Source: Rhodocyclaceae bacterium | Lineage (GTDB): Bacteria; Pseudomonadota; Gammaproteobacteria; Burkholderiales; Rhodocyclaceae | Direction of reading: 5' to 3' | Assembly (NCBI GenBank): GCA_030824115.1 | Contig: JAVBYI010000008.1 | Coordinates: 124,001 to 188,000 of the forward strand | DNA: 64,000 nt | Part shown: positions 36,073 to 46,712 of the stretch, one piece after another | How positions within the stretch are numbered: position 1 is the stretch's first letter | How the letters are laid out: every line of letters starts with the position of its first letter | The notes under the pieces: generated by a model | Told to the model about the DNA's origin: nothing | The model's input: only the letters and a program-made list of their open reading frames with translations | Databases searched by the model: none | Program-made: the position numbers and the translations under genes

Positions 36073-38589
36073 CTAGGCGCGGCCGAGTGCTCTCTCGATA
36101 TCGGCCACGAATACGGGTAACTGTTTTGTGAGCTGCTCGGATAACTTGACGGCAGCCGCAGTATCTTGCTGCTTCAGCAACAACTCAAGGTGAGTTGCCA
36201 ATTGATGAATTTCTGCAGCACCCAGGGTGCTGGCCGATCCTTTGAGTGCATGGGCCTGTTGGGCTGCAGCCGACAACTCACCCTTAGACAGATGGTTGGC
36301 AATTTGTGCTGCGTCATCGCCCTGCGTCAGTACAAACATCTTCAATAGCTTTGCGTACTTGGCGAGATCTCCGCGTACTGCTATCAATCCAGTTGTGACA
36401 TCAAGTCCGGCAATCCTGTCCAGGCGCTCCCGGAAGTCATGTACCTCGCATGGCTGGATTCGCGTGTCGCCTTGAGGCTGCCGGGAAGAGGGTTCCGTGT
36501 CGGCAGGTTGAGGTGGTAGCCACTTGGCTAACGTCGCGTAAAGTGCATCCGGGGTGACTGGTTTGGCGATGTGATCGTTCATGCCGGCATCGATACAACG
36601 CTGGCGATCTTCGTCAAACGCATTTGCGGTAAAGGCGATGATGGGGATGGTGTTCCAGCCAGACAACGCCCGTATGCGCAGCGTTGCCTCGGGCCCATCC
36701 AGATTGGGCATTTGCATATCCATCAGCACGAGATCATAAGAATGTTGCCGAGCCAGTTCTTCGGCTTCGCTGCCATCCTTGGCCACATCGACGGTCAGAC
36801 CCACGCCGTACAACAACTCTAGCGCTACCTCACAGTTGATCGGGTTGTCTTCAGCCAACAGGATATGTCGCGCGGCAAAACGGCGACGCAGACCAGCCTC
36901 ATCAGGAGGCGTATTGACTTGCACCGGCATGACGCCATGCCCCCGGCGGATTTTCGCGGTAAACCAGAAGCGGCTGCCCTGGCCGAGGCGACTCTCGACC
37001 CCTGTTGTTCCGCCCATCAGTTCCGCAATCCGTGACGTGATGGCGAGGCCAAGCCCGGTCCCGCCCGAGATGCGGCTGGTCGAGGTATCGGCCTGCTCGA
37101 ATGCCTTGAAGATGCGTTCCTGTGCCTCCGGGGCGATGCCTTGACCGGTATCCTCGACCTCAAAGCGGACGAACAAGTTGCCGTTGCTTTCTTCCAGCAA
37201 CTGGGAGCGCAGCCAGATCGTGCCATGATCCGTAAATTTGACCGCATTGCTGGCCAGATTCAGCAGTGCCTGGCGCAAACGCACGGCATCGCCGTGCAGC
37301 CAGATTGGCACGGAATCACTATCCACTTCGACCGTCAGCCCCTTGGCACGCGCGGTATCGGCGATCAGCGATCGCGTGTGATCCAGTACCACGCTCAGTT
37401 CGAAGTCCTGATGCGCCAACTCGAACTTGCCCGCCTCGATTTTTGACAGGTCGAGAATGTCGTTGATGACTTGTAGCAAGTGACGGGCCGCCGTATCGAT
37501 CTTGTCGAGACGCTCAAGGCTTGCCGGCTCGGCCAACTCGCGCCGCATCAAATGAGATAGTCCGATGATGGCATTCATCGGGGTGCGAATCTCATGGCTC
37601 ATGTTGGACAGGAAAGCACTTTTTGCCCTGCTGGCGGATTCGGCGGTTTGACGGGCAGACTCTAATTCGTGCGTGCGCAGCCGGACTTCCTCCTCAAGCT
37701 TGTCACGATGACGCTCCAGTTCATTTCGACTGTCTTCAAGGGCATGCTGACGATCCGCCACCATGTTGGCCATATAGTTGAACTCACGGGTCAGTTCGCC
37801 CAACTCATCGCTTCCTCCATCCTGAACCTGCGGGGCAAGCCCTCTTGCTACTTCGCCAGATCCCACACGCAGCAACTCGATACGATGCAGGATGAAGCGC
37901 TCCATAAACCAACCGAGTACGATGAATAGCGCCAGAAAAGCAACCAGATCGCTGATCAGCCGGGTCTGAAACCTTTCCCATACTTCGGCATCGTAACGTT
38001 CCAGCGGCAGCTTGATGCTCATGACGCCGCGCAAGTCACCTTCCTGATAGTCATATGAAACGCCGGGATAGGCTTTGCGGATACTTTCCGGTGCCTCTTC
38101 TTCGGTGCCGTGACAGCGCAAGCAGTAACCTTCAATCCATATCGGCGCGGTGTAATGAAACCAGCGCTTGCCCTGATCGTCCTGAATCGGCGTCATCCGC
38201 TCCTTGGCCTGCGGGGCTGTGCGGAAGTAATCCATGGCCGCCAGTTCAAACCTGTCGGCCATGTTGGCGGGATTGCGAGGCCGATCGGAAACGTTGTTGA
38301 ACAGATAGCCGTTATCGTTCCACTCCTTGTAGTCTGCCGAAATGCGTGACATGGAATGGGCCGGCAGAAAGCCCACCGTTTTATTGTTAACCGGCAGACC
38401 GCTATCGATGAATTGCCGGTGATAGACGCGCCGCGTCGCCATGAGGATGCCGCGTATCGTGTGCACATCGACTTCAAGTTCAGCACGCTGGTCGTGACGA
38501 ATCTTTTGCCAAGTCAGCGCCATGTCGAGGGCAAACACAAGTAGAAGCGTCAGCCCGAGAACCAGCCACATCTTTGTGCGCAGTTTCAT
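36073..38589 (-). CDS. Haem-motif hybrid histidine kinase (Tll0287-like sensor, HAMP, HisKA, receiver, HPt)
   Basis: An 838-residue kinase. It has an N-terminal helix (about 8-25) and a periplasmic Tll0287-like/DUF3365 domain with a c-type haem motif CLRCH (156-160). A second helix and HAMP follow, then a coiled coil and HisKA with [21 protein letters not shown]. HATPase follows ([18 protein letters not shown]), then a receiver ([13 protein letters not shown]) and a C-terminal HPt ([16 protein letters not shown]). A periplasmic haem suggests redox or gas sensing. It is divergent from the hydrogenase operon across 185 bases, which suggests a regulatory relation but does not prove one. Confidence 0.88.
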   Translation of the reverse strand: MKLRTKMWLVLGLTLLLVFALDMALTWQKIRHDQRAELEVDVHTIRGILMATRRVYHRQFIDSGLPVNNKTVGFLPAHSMSRISADYKEWNDNGYLFNNVSDRPRNPANMADRFELAAMDYFRTAPQAKERMTPIQDDQGKRWFHYTAPIWIEGYCLRCHGTEEEAPESIRKAYPGVSYDYQEGDLRGVMSIKLPLERYDAEVWERFQTRLISDLVAFLALFIVLGWFMERFILHRIELLRVGSGEVARGLAPQVQDGGSDELGELTREFNYMANMVADRQHALEDSRNELERHRDKLEEEVRLRTHELESARQTAESASRAKSAFLSNMSHEIRTPMNAIIGLSHLMRRELAEPASLERLDKIDTAARHLLQVINDILDLSKIEAGKFELAHQDFELSVVLDHTRSLIADTARAKGLTVEVDSDSVPIWLHGDAVRLRQALLNLASNAVKFTDHGTIWLRSQLLEESNGNLFVRFEVEDTGQGIAPEAQERIFKAFEQADTSTSRISGGTGLGLAITSRIAELMGGTTGVESRLGQGSRFWFTAKIRRGHGVMPVQVNTPPDEAGLRRRFAARHILLAEDNPINCEVALELLYGVGLTVDVAKDGSEAEELARQHSYDLVLMDMQMPNLDGPEATLRIRALSGWNTIPIIAFTANAFDEDRQRCIDAGMNDHIAKPVTPDALYATLAKWLPPQPADTEPSSRQPQGDTRIQPCEVHDFRERLDRIAGLDVTTGLIAVRGDLAKYAKLLKMFVLTQGDDAAQIANHLSKGELSAAAQQAHALKGSASTLGAAEIHQLATHLELLLKQQDTAAAVKLSEQLTKQLPVFVADIERALGRA

Positions 38590-38699
38590 TGGCGTGCCTC
38601 TCTACCTGATTAACATACCGTGGCTCATTCTAATCACGGCTGCCTTATCAGACAATGCGGTTGTCGTGAACGTTGCCCTCAGGGTAAATCAAACGCAAG

Positions 38700-38713
38700 T
38701 TGACTAAGATCAA
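38700..38713. promoter_or_regulatory. FNR-like site upstream of the hydrogenase operon
   Basis: TTGACTAAGATCAA differs from TTGAT-N4-ATCAA at one base. It is centred about 68 bases before the hyaA ATG. A GATAAC near 38734-38739 would place the start of transcription about 40 bases from the site centre, a class II arrangement (inference). Confidence 0.5.
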
Positions 38714-38774
38714 CAATCAGAAATTGGTATGCGGATAACTTACCCGCTGTTGACAACATCATAAGTGGTTAAGA

Positions 38775-39893
38775 ATGAAAAAGGGAGAAACCTTCTTTGA
38801 GGCAATCAAAGGCAGGGGGGTGTCGCGCCGGGACTTTCTCGGCTTCTGCGGTGTGATGGCAACCTATATGGGGCTTGGCCCTGACGGTGTTGGCCTTGTG
38901 GCACACGCCCTTGAAACCAAACCACGTATTCCGGTCCTCTGGTTGCACGGCCTCGAATGCACCTGTTGTTCCGAGAGTTTTTTGCGTTCGGGCCATCCTC
39001 TGGCCAGCGATATCGTCATGACCATGATATCGCTCGATTACGACGACACGATCATGGCGGCGGCGGGACATCAGGCCGAGCAGATCGTCGAAGACATCAT
39101 TCGCGATTACAAGGGTAATTACCTGCTGGCCGTGGAAGGCAATGTGCCGCTGGCTGGCGATGGCATGGCCTGTATCGTGGGTGGCCGGCCGTTCAAGGAT
39201 CAGTTTCATGAGGCGGCACGTCATGCCAAGGCCATCATTGCGTGGGGCACCTGTGCGTCGTCCGGGTGTGTCCAGGCCGCCAAGCCGAATCCGACCAAGG
39301 CGACGCCTATCCACAAGCTGGTGACGCATGTGCCGGTGGTGAATGTGCCGGGCTGCCCACCGATTGCCGAGGTGATGACGGGCGTGATTACCTACATGCT
39401 GACCTACGACCGTATCCCGGAACTGGATCGCCTGCGGCGTCCCAAAATGTTTTATTCACAGCGTGTCCATGACAAGTGCTATCGCCGCGCCCACTTTGAC
39501 GCCGGCCAGTTTGTCGAAAGCTGGGATGACGAGGGCGCGCGGCAAGGGTGGTGTCTGTACAAGATGGGTTGTCGCGGCCCCACGACCTACAACGCGTGTG
39601 CCGCGATGGAGTGGAATGAGGGGGTGAGTTTCCCGATCAAGTCCGGCCATGGCTGTATTGGCTGCTCCGAAGAGGGTTTCTGGGATCGCGGTCCCTTCTA
39701 TGAACGTCTGCCTAACATGATGCAGTGGGGGGTCGAGTCGAATGCCGATAAAGTCGGTTTGGCGGCTGGTGCTGCACTCGCCGGCGGCATCGCCGTGCAG
39801 GCCGGTGCCACGCTGCTTAAGCGCATTGTCACCGGCCGCAAGCTCGATGCCGGTCTTGACCGCAAACCTGAATCCGAAGAAGAGTTCAAATGA
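38775..39893 (+). CDS. hyaA: Membrane-bound [NiFe] hydrogenase small subunit (O2-tolerant, group 1d-like)
   Basis: A 372-residue precursor with a twin-arginine signal (SRRDFLGF, 17-24). The proximal-cluster region reads LECTCCSES (C62, C64, C65), with C160, C165 and C194 further on. The extra cysteines at C64 and C165 are the hallmark of the oxygen-tolerant [4Fe-3S] cluster. The medial/distal cluster region includes [12 protein letters not shown] and [15 protein letters not shown]-terminal helix anchors it in the membrane. It closely matches HoxK-type subunits. It passes electrons from the large subunit to cytochrome b. The ATG at 38775 is preceded by a weak ribosome site. Confidence 0.95.
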   Translation: MKKGETFFEAIKGRGVSRRDFLGFCGVMATYMGLGPDGVGLVAHALETKPRIPVLWLHGLECTCCSESFLRSGHPLASDIVMTMISLDYDDTIMAAAGHQAEQIVEDIIRDYKGNYLLAVEGNVPLAGDGMACIVGGRPFKDQFHEAARHAKAIIAWGTCASSGCVQAAKPNPTKATPIHKLVTHVPVVNVPGCPPIAEVMTGVITYMLTYDRIPELDRLRRPKMFYSQRVHDKCYRRAHFDAGQFVESWDDEGARQGWCLYKMGCRGPTTYNACAAMEWNEGVSFPIKSGHGCIGCSEEGFWDRGPFYERLPNMMQWGVESNADKVGLAAGAALAGGIAVQAGATLLKRIVTGRKLDAGLDRKPESEEEFK

Positions 39894-41692
39894 GTCGCAT
39901 CGTTACCCCCAACGGCTTTGAGCTGGATAACTCCGGCCGACGTATTGCTATCGATCCCGTCACCCGTATCGAGGGCCATCTGCGCATTGAGGTGAATGTC
40001 GATGATGCCAACGTGATCCGCAATGCCGTGTCGGTGGGCACCATGTGGCGTGGCCTTGAAATCATCATGAAGGATCGCGATCCGCGCGATGCCTGGGCGT
40101 TCGTGCAGCGTATCTGCGGCGTGTGTACCGGCGTGCATGCACTGGCGTCGATCCGGGCCGTCGAGGATGCACTGAAGATCGAGATTCCACGTAATGCGAA
40201 CATCATCCGCAACATCATGCACTTCACACTGTACGCGCATGATCATCTGGTGCATTTCTATCACCTGCATGCGCTCGATTGGGTGGACATTGTCTCTGCG
40301 CTGAAAGCCGATCCCAAGGCCACCTCCGATCTGGCGCAATCGCTGTCGCCGTGGCCAAAATCGTCGGTCGGCTACTTCAAGGACATTCAGGGACGCGTCA
40401 AGAAACTGGTCGGCTCGGGCCAGCTGGGTCCCTTCCGCAATGGTTACTGGGGACATCCGGCCTACAAGCTGCCACCGGAAGCCAATCTGATGGCGGTAGC
40501 GCATTACATCGAGGCACTCGATTTTCAGCGTGAGATCGTCAAGATCCATGCAGTGTTTGGCGGCAAGAATCCTCATCCGAACTGGCTGGTCGGCGGTGTG
40601 CCGGCGACGATCAATGTGCACTCGGCCGGCGCTGTCGGGGCGATCAACGTTGAGCGCCTGAATCTGGTGCTGAAGATTGCCCAGATGACGCAGACCTTTA
40701 TCTCGCAGGTGTATATCCCCGACCTGATGGCGATTGCGTCCTTCTACAAGGATTGGACGAAGTGGGGCGGCGGCCTGTCGGGCAAAAATCTGTTGTGCTA
40801 CGGTGATTTTCCTTCTCGCGCCAACGACGACAGCAACGATAGCCTGATGCTGCCGCGCGGTGCGATTCTCAATGGCGACTTGAGTACGATCCATCCGGTC
40901 GATCTCCGGGATCCGACTCACATTCAGGAGTTTGTGCCGCACTCGTGGTATCGCTATCCAGACGAGAAGGCCGGCTTGCATCCGTGGGATGGTATTACCG
41001 AACTCGATTTCCGGCTCGGTGCCAAGACACAGGGTGGCAAGAATGGCAGTGCGATTGATGCCTTCGACGAAAACGAAAAATACAGTTATGTGAAAGCCCC
41101 GCGCTGGAAGGGCCATGCCATGGAAACCGGGCCGTTGCCGCGTCTGGTGCTGGCGTATGCCATGGGGCGCAGGGACATCAAAGAGTTGGTCGATGGCGCA
41201 CTGCGCAAGCTCGATCTGCCCTTGCCGGCCCTGTTCTCAACGCTCGGACGGACGGCTGCGCGCGGCCTGGAGGCGCAATGGGCGGCCGATCGACTGGTCG
41301 AAGAAGTGCATCACCTGATTGACCAGGTGAAGGCCGGCAACCTGGATACCGCGAATACCGAAAAGTGGAGTCCGACCACTTGGCCGGCTGAAGCCAAGGG
41401 TGTCGGCTATGCCGAGGCCCCGCGTGGTGCCCTGGGCCACTGGATTGTCATCCGTGACCAGAAAATCGCCAACTACCAGGCGGTGGTGCCCACGACCTGG
41501 AATGCCAGCCCGCGTGATAACGCCGGGGCTATCGGTGCTTATGAGGCCGCCCTACTGGGAACTCCGATGGCCGATCCGAAGCAGCCGCTGGAAATCCTGC
41601 GCACCATCCATAGCTTCGATCCCTGCCTGGCCTGTGCCACCCACGTGGTGGGGCCGGACGGCGGGCCATTGACGACTGTCCAGGTACTCTGA
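39890..41692 (+). CDS. hyaB: Membrane-bound [NiFe] hydrogenase large subunit
   Basis: A 600-residue catalytic subunit. Nickel ligands are in [10 protein letters not shown] (C76, C79) and DPCLACATH (C579, C582). The 15 residues after H585 ([15 protein letters not shown]) are the tail removed by the maturation protease. It oxidises H2 in the periplasm and is co-exported with the small subunit's Tat signal. Its start overlaps hyaA by 4 bases, as usual. Confidence 0.96.
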   Translation: MSRIVTPNGFELDNSGRRIAIDPVTRIEGHLRIEVNVDDANVIRNAVSVGTMWRGLEIIMKDRDPRDAWAFVQRICGVCTGVHALASIRAVEDALKIEIPRNANIIRNIMHFTLYAHDHLVHFYHLHALDWVDIVSALKADPKATSDLAQSLSPWPKSSVGYFKDIQGRVKKLVGSGQLGPFRNGYWGHPAYKLPPEANLMAVAHYIEALDFQREIVKIHAVFGGKNPHPNWLVGGVPATINVHSAGAVGAINVERLNLVLKIAQMTQTFISQVYIPDLMAIASFYKDWTKWGGGLSGKNLLCYGDFPSRANDDSNDSLMLPRGAILNGDLSTIHPVDLRDPTHIQEFVPHSWYRYPDEKAGLHPWDGITELDFRLGAKTQGGKNGSAIDAFDENEKYSYVKAPRWKGHAMETGPLPRLVLAYAMGRRDIKELVDGALRKLDLPLPALFSTLGRTAARGLEAQWAADRLVEEVHHLIDQVKAGNLDTANTEKWSPTTWPAEAKGVGYAEAPRGALGHWIVIRDQKIANYQAVVPTTWNASPRDNAGAIGAYEAALLGTPMADPKQPLEILRTIHSFDPCLACATHVVGPDGGPLTTVQVL

Positions 41693-41695
41693 GTC

Positions 41696-42397
41696 ATGCA
41701 GCCCCGTCTGCCTTATACGATCCTGCCCGATACCGGGCCGTTGCCCGATGTGCAGATGTATGGCACCGGCATTCGATTCTGGCACTGGAGCAATGCGCTG
41801 ATGGTGGTGGTTCTGTCGGTGACCGGTTATTTCATCGGCACACCGCCACCCTCATCGATTGGCGATACCTCGGTGCTTTACTGGATGGGCTGGATTCGCT
41901 TTATCCATCTGGCTGCCGGCTATATCTTCGGGGTGTTGTTCCTGATGCGCATCTGGCTTGCCCTGACGGCGGGGGGCGTTGCCCATCAACTGTTTGTGCC
42001 TGCCATCTGGCGTGCCAGTTGGCTACGTGGATTTATGAAACAGATTGAGTGGAATCTGCTGCTGACCAATCGGCCGATGCGTTATATCGGGCTGAATCCG
42101 CTCGGCAACATCGTTATGTTGCTGATGTTCGTCATTCCTTCGGTGGTGCTTGTGCTGACCGGGTTCGCCATGTATGCCGAGGTAACGGGCCATGAAAGTT
42201 GGCAATACCTGTTGTTTGGCTGGATGAGCGCGCTGTTTGGTAATACCCTCGACATGCACATCCTGCACCGGCTGGCCATGTGGGTCGTCCTCAGCTTTGC
42301 CATGGCGCATATCTATATTGCCGTGCGCGAGGATATTCTTTCCCGTCAAACGACCGTCAGCGCGATGCTGTCGGGCGACCGCCTCTACCGGGATTGA
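41696..42397 (+). CDS. hyaC: Hydrogenase cytochrome b subunit
   Basis: A 233-residue membrane protein with four helices and haem-ligating histidines (for example RFWHWSNALMVVVLSVTGYFIG and MHILHRLAMWVVLSFAMAHIYIA). It anchors the HyaAB dimer and passes electrons to quinone. It lies 3 bases after hyaB and its stop overlaps the protease gene. Confidence 0.93.
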   Translation: MQPRLPYTILPDTGPLPDVQMYGTGIRFWHWSNALMVVVLSVTGYFIGTPPPSSIGDTSVLYWMGWIRFIHLAAGYIFGVLFLMRIWLALTAGGVAHQLFVPAIWRASWLRGFMKQIEWNLLLTNRPMRYIGLNPLGNIVMLLMFVIPSVVLVLTGFAMYAEVTGHESWQYLLFGWMSALFGNTLDMHILHRLAMWVVLSFAMAHIYIAVREDILSRQTTVSAMLSGDRLYRD

Positions 42398-42888
42398 TGA
42401 TGACGGTGACGGTCACGGTTCTTGGCATTGGCAACCGACTTTGGGCCGATGAGGGTTTTGGCCCCTCGGTGATCGATCGCCTGATGGCCGAAGGTGTGTT
42501 GCCGGCTGAAGTCGAGGCGCTCGATGGGGGTACGCTCGGACTCTATCTGCTGCCTTGCATTCAACAGGCGCGCCGGCTACTGGTGTTTGATGCCGTGGAT
42601 TTCGGCCATGCGCCCGGCGAGATCGTTGTCCTGCGTGATGGTGAAATTCCGGCATTCTTCGGTCAGCGTCCGCTTAGCCTGCACCAGACGGGGTTCACCG
42701 ATGTGCTGGCCGCCGCCGAATTGACCGGCGCAGTGCCCGACATGATTACGCTGATCGGCGTGCAGCCGGAATCGATTGATGAGTGGGGCGGCAGCCTGAC
42801 GCATACGGTGGCGGCGGCCATCCCGCACGCCATCGCACTTGGCCTTGCCGAACTATCCGCATGGCAGACAGAAGGAAAGCCACAATGA
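42397..42888 (+). CDS. hyaD: Hydrogenase maturation protease (HyaD/HoxM)
   Basis: A 163-residue protease. The family signature is [21 protein letters not shown] with the Asp/Glu nickel-sensing residues, and [10 protein letters not shown] follows. It cleaves the C-terminal tail of the large subunit after nickel insertion. The ATG at 42397 shares a base with the hyaC stop (TGATG). No hyaE, hyaF or hyp genes follow. The next gene is a chemoreceptor. Confidence 0.92.
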   Translation: MMTVTVTVLGIGNRLWADEGFGPSVIDRLMAEGVLPAEVEALDGGTLGLYLLPCIQQARRLLVFDAVDFGHAPGEIVVLRDGEIPAFFGQRPLSLHQTGFTDVLAAAELTGAVPDMITLIGVQPESIDEWGGSLTHTVAAAIPHAIALGLAELSAWQTEGKPQ

Positions 42889-44519
42889 ACGCATATACCC
42901 ATGCTGCGCGTGAAGAGGATCTGAACGCGCTCGGCAAACTGGCGGTCTGGATGTTCCGAGTGATCGACAATGTGCGTCTCGCGCGCGTCGGTCACGTCAT
43001 CACGATCATGACCATCATGCTGCTGGCGGCAGGCGCGTTGGCGACGGCGGTGACCTTTCATTCGGTCGGCAGTATCGCCAGCGTCTGGCGCGATTTTGAT
43101 AGCAATCTGGCGCGACGGATCGACTTGCTCGGCCAGTTTCAGCACTACATGGGGTATGGTGGATTGGCCCAGCATTGGCCTGCAGCGGTGAATGGCGATG
43201 CAGCAGCAAAACAGGCGGTTCAAGGCGATATCACCAAGGTGCGTGAGGCATTTGCAGCCTACCTGCAGACCGAACCGAATGAATCAGAGCGCGCTGCCCT
43301 GAAGACCCTTGAAGGTACGCTGAGCGAATACGAGCGTGGCACGACAGCGATTGATCCGAATACTGCGATTAGCGCACTGACCAGCCTGCGCGACTTGCTG
43401 CAAAAGCAGCGCCTCGAAGGGGCCAATGCGGTTGAGGATGCGGTCTGGCGTTTGTCCGCCACGGTGGGGGGCGTGATGATGGGCATCTTCGTTTTTCTGC
43501 TGTTCTTCGGCCTGTTCTTTTTCTGGTTCCTGCGCTTTCGTATTGCCAAGCCGCTTGAGTTGATGGATTCAACCATGCAGCGGCTGGTGAAAGGCGATAC
43601 GGCGGTGCCGATCGGCTATACCGACAAGACGGACGAGATCGGGGAAATGGCGCGTGCGGTCAGTGTGTTTAAAGACAATGCCATTGCCAAGGCCGGGATG
43701 GAGGAACAGAAAGCGCACATTACCGAGAGTGTGCGCAAGACGACCACCGAGTTGGTGGAGCAATCCCGTCAGGTGCGTCAGGCAATGAGTGATCAGTCCG
43801 CAGCGACGACGGCCATGTCGGCTGCTGCAGAAGAGTTGTCGGTCAGCATCGATCAGGTTGCGCAGAATGCGGGCAGTGCATTGACGCTGACCCGCGAGAC
43901 GGCCGATGCGGTGACGGCTGGCCGAGGGGTTGTACACCAGACGATTACAGCAATGGAGGAAACCTCCAGCCTGGTCGCCCAGGCGGCAGGCAAAGTGCAT
44001 GATCTTGGCCAGCAGAGCCAGGAAATTCAGACCATCGTGGCGACGATTCAGGGCATCGCCAAACAGACCGACTTACTGGCCCTGAATGCCACCATTGAGG
44101 CTGCCCGCGCCGGAGAAACGGGGCGAGGATTTGCCGTCGTTGCCGATGATGTGCGAAAGCTGGCGGAACGCAGCAATCAGTCTGCCCACGATATCCACAG
44201 CATTTTGTCGACCATTAATGAACAGGTGATGCGGGTGACGGAGAACGTTGTTTCTGCCGCCGATAAAGCCCAGGAGAGCGCGAGTGGCTCGCGTCAGGTC
44301 GAGCAGGCACTCATTACTATTTCCAAGCGATCTGAGCAGGTGGTTGCCGCGGTCAGCGATATTGCCAATGCAGCGCAGGAGCAAAGCAGTTCTGGCCACG
44401 AAATCGCGCGCCAGGTAGAACATGTGGCCGCGAATGCCGAATCCACTTTGCGGTCGATCAAACAGGTCGACCAACTGGCCGCCGACCTTAATCGCTTGAT
44501 GGCGTCGCTAGGCCGGTAA
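42885..44519 (+). CDS. Methyl-accepting chemotaxis protein encoded in the hydrogenase operon
   Basis: A 544-residue chemoreceptor. Two helices (about 37-58 and 205-228) flank a periplasmic four-helix-type sensor of about 140 residues. HAMP follows, then the signalling domain with the conserved tip [24 protein letters not shown] (across the tip) and [18 protein letters not shown]. Its ATG overlaps the hyaD stop (ATGA), so it is translationally coupled to the hydrogenase genes. That suggests energy taxis or H2-related taxis, an inference from position. No C-terminal CheR pentapeptide is present. Confidence 0.9.
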   Translation: MNAYTHAAREEDLNALGKLAVWMFRVIDNVRLARVGHVITIMTIMLLAAGALATAVTFHSVGSIASVWRDFDSNLARRIDLLGQFQHYMGYGGLAQHWPAAVNGDAAAKQAVQGDITKVREAFAAYLQTEPNESERAALKTLEGTLSEYERGTTAIDPNTAISALTSLRDLLQKQRLEGANAVEDAVWRLSATVGGVMMGIFVFLLFFGLFFFWFLRFRIAKPLELMDSTMQRLVKGDTAVPIGYTDKTDEIGEMARAVSVFKDNAIAKAGMEEQKAHITESVRKTTTELVEQSRQVRQAMSDQSAATTAMSAAAEELSVSIDQVAQNAGSALTLTRETADAVTAGRGVVHQTITAMEETSSLVAQAAGKVHDLGQQSQEIQTIVATIQGIAKQTDLLALNATIEAARAGETGRGFAVVADDVRKLAERSNQSAHDIHSILSTINEQVMRVTENVVSAADKAQESASGSRQVEQALITISKRSEQVVAAVSDIANAAQEQSSSGHEIARQVEHVAANAESTLRSIKQVDQLAADLNRLMASLGR

Positions 44520-44592
44520 CGGATAGATTATCGGCGGTGCTCCAGACGGTATAAAGCGGAGTGGCGACGGGACGAGACAGGCCGCGCAAAGC

Positions 44593-45210
44593 TCAGACGT
44601 TATCCTGGGCGAGCAGGCCTTCGATTTCGCTGAAGGTGGCGCCGACGTCAAAGGTCTGGATGGCAGCGCCAAGCTGGCGGCCGATCTGCGTGGCGGAGAA
44701 AACGCCGCGAATGCGCACTTTGCCGCTGACGGGATCGCGCTCACCGGCGAGCATGTGCTGGCGTTTGAAGTGCTTCATGGTCTCGACGACGTCACTGACC
44801 TTGGCGGTGAGCACGTCACGCGTATCGATCAGGTCAATGCGCTCACGCGGCACCATCAGGTCACTGACAAGCAGGTCGTTGAACTTGCCGCCACGTTCCT
44901 GAATCAGCTTGATCGGTTTTTCACCGCTGGTATCGCGCGAGGTAATCAGACCGAGCACTTCGTCGTTACGGTTGACCACCAGCAGCAAACGCACGCCGCG
45001 CGAGATCATGGTCTGGTTGGCCTGTGCCAGTGTGGCATCCGGGGCAATAGTGGCGACCGAGACTGACTTGAAATCGGTCATGACGCACATCGCGGGCGAA
45101 TCGGCTCGCACCAGCGTGAAGGTGCTTGGTTCACTATAGCCGGTACTTTCCGGAGCCTTGAAGGTGGTGAGGGCTTGGGGGGCGGCAACTTCTTTATGAA
45201 TGGCTGACAT
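44593..45210 (-). CDS. CBS-domain-pair protein
   Basis: A 205-residue cytoplasmic protein with two CBS motifs (FKSVSVATIAPDATLAQANQTMIS and VLTAKVSDVVETMKHFKRQHMLAGE), which usually bind adenine nucleotides. A short N-terminal extension and no fused enzyme domain are seen. It is not close enough to the neighbouring genes for a confident operon. The function is regulatory in a general sense only. Confidence 0.8.
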   Translation of the reverse strand: MSAIHKEVAAPQALTTFKAPESTGYSEPSTFTLVRADSPAMCVMTDFKSVSVATIAPDATLAQANQTMISRGVRLLLVVNRNDEVLGLITSRDTSGEKPIKLIQERGGKFNDLLVSDLMVPRERIDLIDTRDVLTAKVSDVVETMKHFKRQHMLAGERDPVSGKVRIRGVFSATQIGRQLGAAIQTFDVGATFSEIEGLLAQDNV

Positions 45211-45243
45211 ACTGATGTTCCTCCACTGTTGTTGTTCGTTATC

Positions 45244-46224
45244 TTAAACGAATGCGCCCGATCCCGCAGCCGCACGTTTGAGCCGGTCATAAATCGCCTG
45301 CCAGGGCTGGCCGACCGGTTTCTGCACATAGATGCGGTCGCAGCCGAGCGCATCCAGCGCACGCAGGTTGGCATAGAGTTCGTGGGCGTAGCCGCTCGGA
45401 TCGGCCGGCGCGACCTGCCAGATCACCTGCGGCATCTCGAACGGTGCCGGATGGGTGGCGAGGACGGCGATGCGCTCCTGCTGCACGATGGCATTGCGCA
45501 GCGCAATCGGCAGGCTGTCATCGGGCATCAGCACCAGCGGCGTGCGAGGGGCGTAATGGGCCTCCAGTGTGCCCGAGGCTCTCACTGCCGGTGGTGCCAA
45601 CGGATCGTCGGGACTCAGTGGCACACGCCCGAGCACCTTGCCGATGTCGATGGCCGAGATCATGCCGGGACGCAGCAGCATGGCGCGCTTGCCGGATAAA
45701 TCCACTATGGTCGATTCGATGCCGACCTGGCAGGGGCCACCATCGAGAATCAGGGATACCGCATCGCCAAGATCGTCGCGTACATGCTGGGCTGTTGTCG
45801 GGCTGATGCGTCCGAAGCGATTGGCTGACGGTGCGGCAATGCCGCCATCGAAGGCACGCAACAACGCCAGTGCGACCGGATGATTGGGGACTCGCAGCCC
45901 AACGGTGTCCTGCCCGCCGGTGACGGCATCGGGGACCTGTGGCTGGCGTTTGAGGATCAGGGTCAGTGCGCCGGGCCAAAAGGCCTTGGCCAGTGCATGC
46001 GCCTCGGCAGGGATATCGCATGCCCAGCGCTCCAGGTGCGAGGCGTCGGGAATGTGAACGATCAGTGGATGATCGGCCGGCCGTCCCTTGGCGGTGAAAA
46101 TTTTGGCAACGGCTGCGGGATTCGCCGCGTCTGCACCGAGGCCATAGACAGTTTCAGTGGGCAGGGCAACTAACTCGCCCTGCCTGAGCAGATCAACAGC
46201 TTGCTGTATATCTGTAGACATCAA
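45244..46224 (-). CDS. tsaC: Threonylcarbamoyl-AMP synthase (Sua5/TsaC)
   Basis: A 326-residue Sua5-type enzyme with the YrdC domain (LPTETVYGLGADAANPAAVAKIFTAKGRP region) and a C-terminal Sua5 domain, longer than the ~190-residue TsaC of E. coli. It makes threonylcarbamoyl-AMP for the t6A37 tRNA modification. Its start overlaps the purE stop by 4 bases, so it is part of the minus-strand run ior-folD-purE-sua5. Confidence 0.9.
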   Translation of the reverse strand: MMSTDIQQAVDLLRQGELVALPTETVYGLGADAANPAAVAKIFTAKGRPADHPLIVHIPDASHLERWACDIPAEAHALAKAFWPGALTLILKRQPQVPDAVTGGQDTVGLRVPNHPVALALLRAFDGGIAAPSANRFGRISPTTAQHVRDDLGDAVSLILDGGPCQVGIESTIVDLSGKRAMLLRPGMISAIDIGKVLGRVPLSPDDPLAPPAVRASGTLEAHYAPRTPLVLMPDDSLPIALRNAIVQQERIAVLATHPAPFEMPQVIWQVAPADPSGYAHELYANLRALDALGCDRIYVQKPVGQPWQAIYDRLKRAAAGSGAFV

Positions 46225-46712
46225 ACCTCGGGCAGCGTCTTGGACAGCACCTTTTCGGTCTGCTTCAGACGGAAGTCGCTGAGCTTTTTGGCCATCGAGG
46301 CATCGCTTAGCGCCATCATCGACACGGCGAACAGTGCCGCGTTGGTGGCGCCGGCTTCACCGATGGCAAAGGTGGCGACGGGAATGCCGCCGGGCATCTG
46401 CACCATCGCCAGCAGCGAATCAAAGCCGCCGAGATGCTTGGAAGGCATCGGCACGGCGAGCACCGGCAATTCGGTTTTTGCGGCCAGCACGCCGGCCAGA
46501 TGCGCCGCACCGCCGGCCGCACCGATCAGCACTTTCATGCCGCGGCTTTGTGCCGTGGCGGCGTAGTCGAGCGCGGCATCGGGGGTGCGGTGGGCCGACA
46601 GCACCTTGGCTTCGTAGGGAACGCCGAACTGTTTGAGCGTTTCGGCGCAGGCTTTCATGATGGGCCAGTCGGAATCCGAGCCCATGACAATACCGACGAG
46701 AGGATGGGTCAT
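46221..46712 (-). CDS. purE: N5-carboxyaminoimidazole ribonucleotide mutase PurE
   Basis: A 163-residue class I PurE. It has the [13 protein letters not shown] motif near the N-terminus, SAHRTPD and [13 protein letters not shown]. It converts N5-CAIR to CAIR in purine synthesis. No purK is adjacent in this window. It overlaps folD and sua5 by 4 bases each. Confidence 0.93.
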   Translation of the reverse strand: MTHPLVGIVMGSDSDWPIMKACAETLKQFGVPYEAKVLSAHRTPDAALDYAATAQSRGMKVLIGAAGGAAHLAGVLAAKTELPVLAVPMPSKHLGGFDSLLAMVQMPGGIPVATFAIGEAGATNAALFAVSMMALSDASMAKKLSDFRLKQTEKVLSKTLPEV

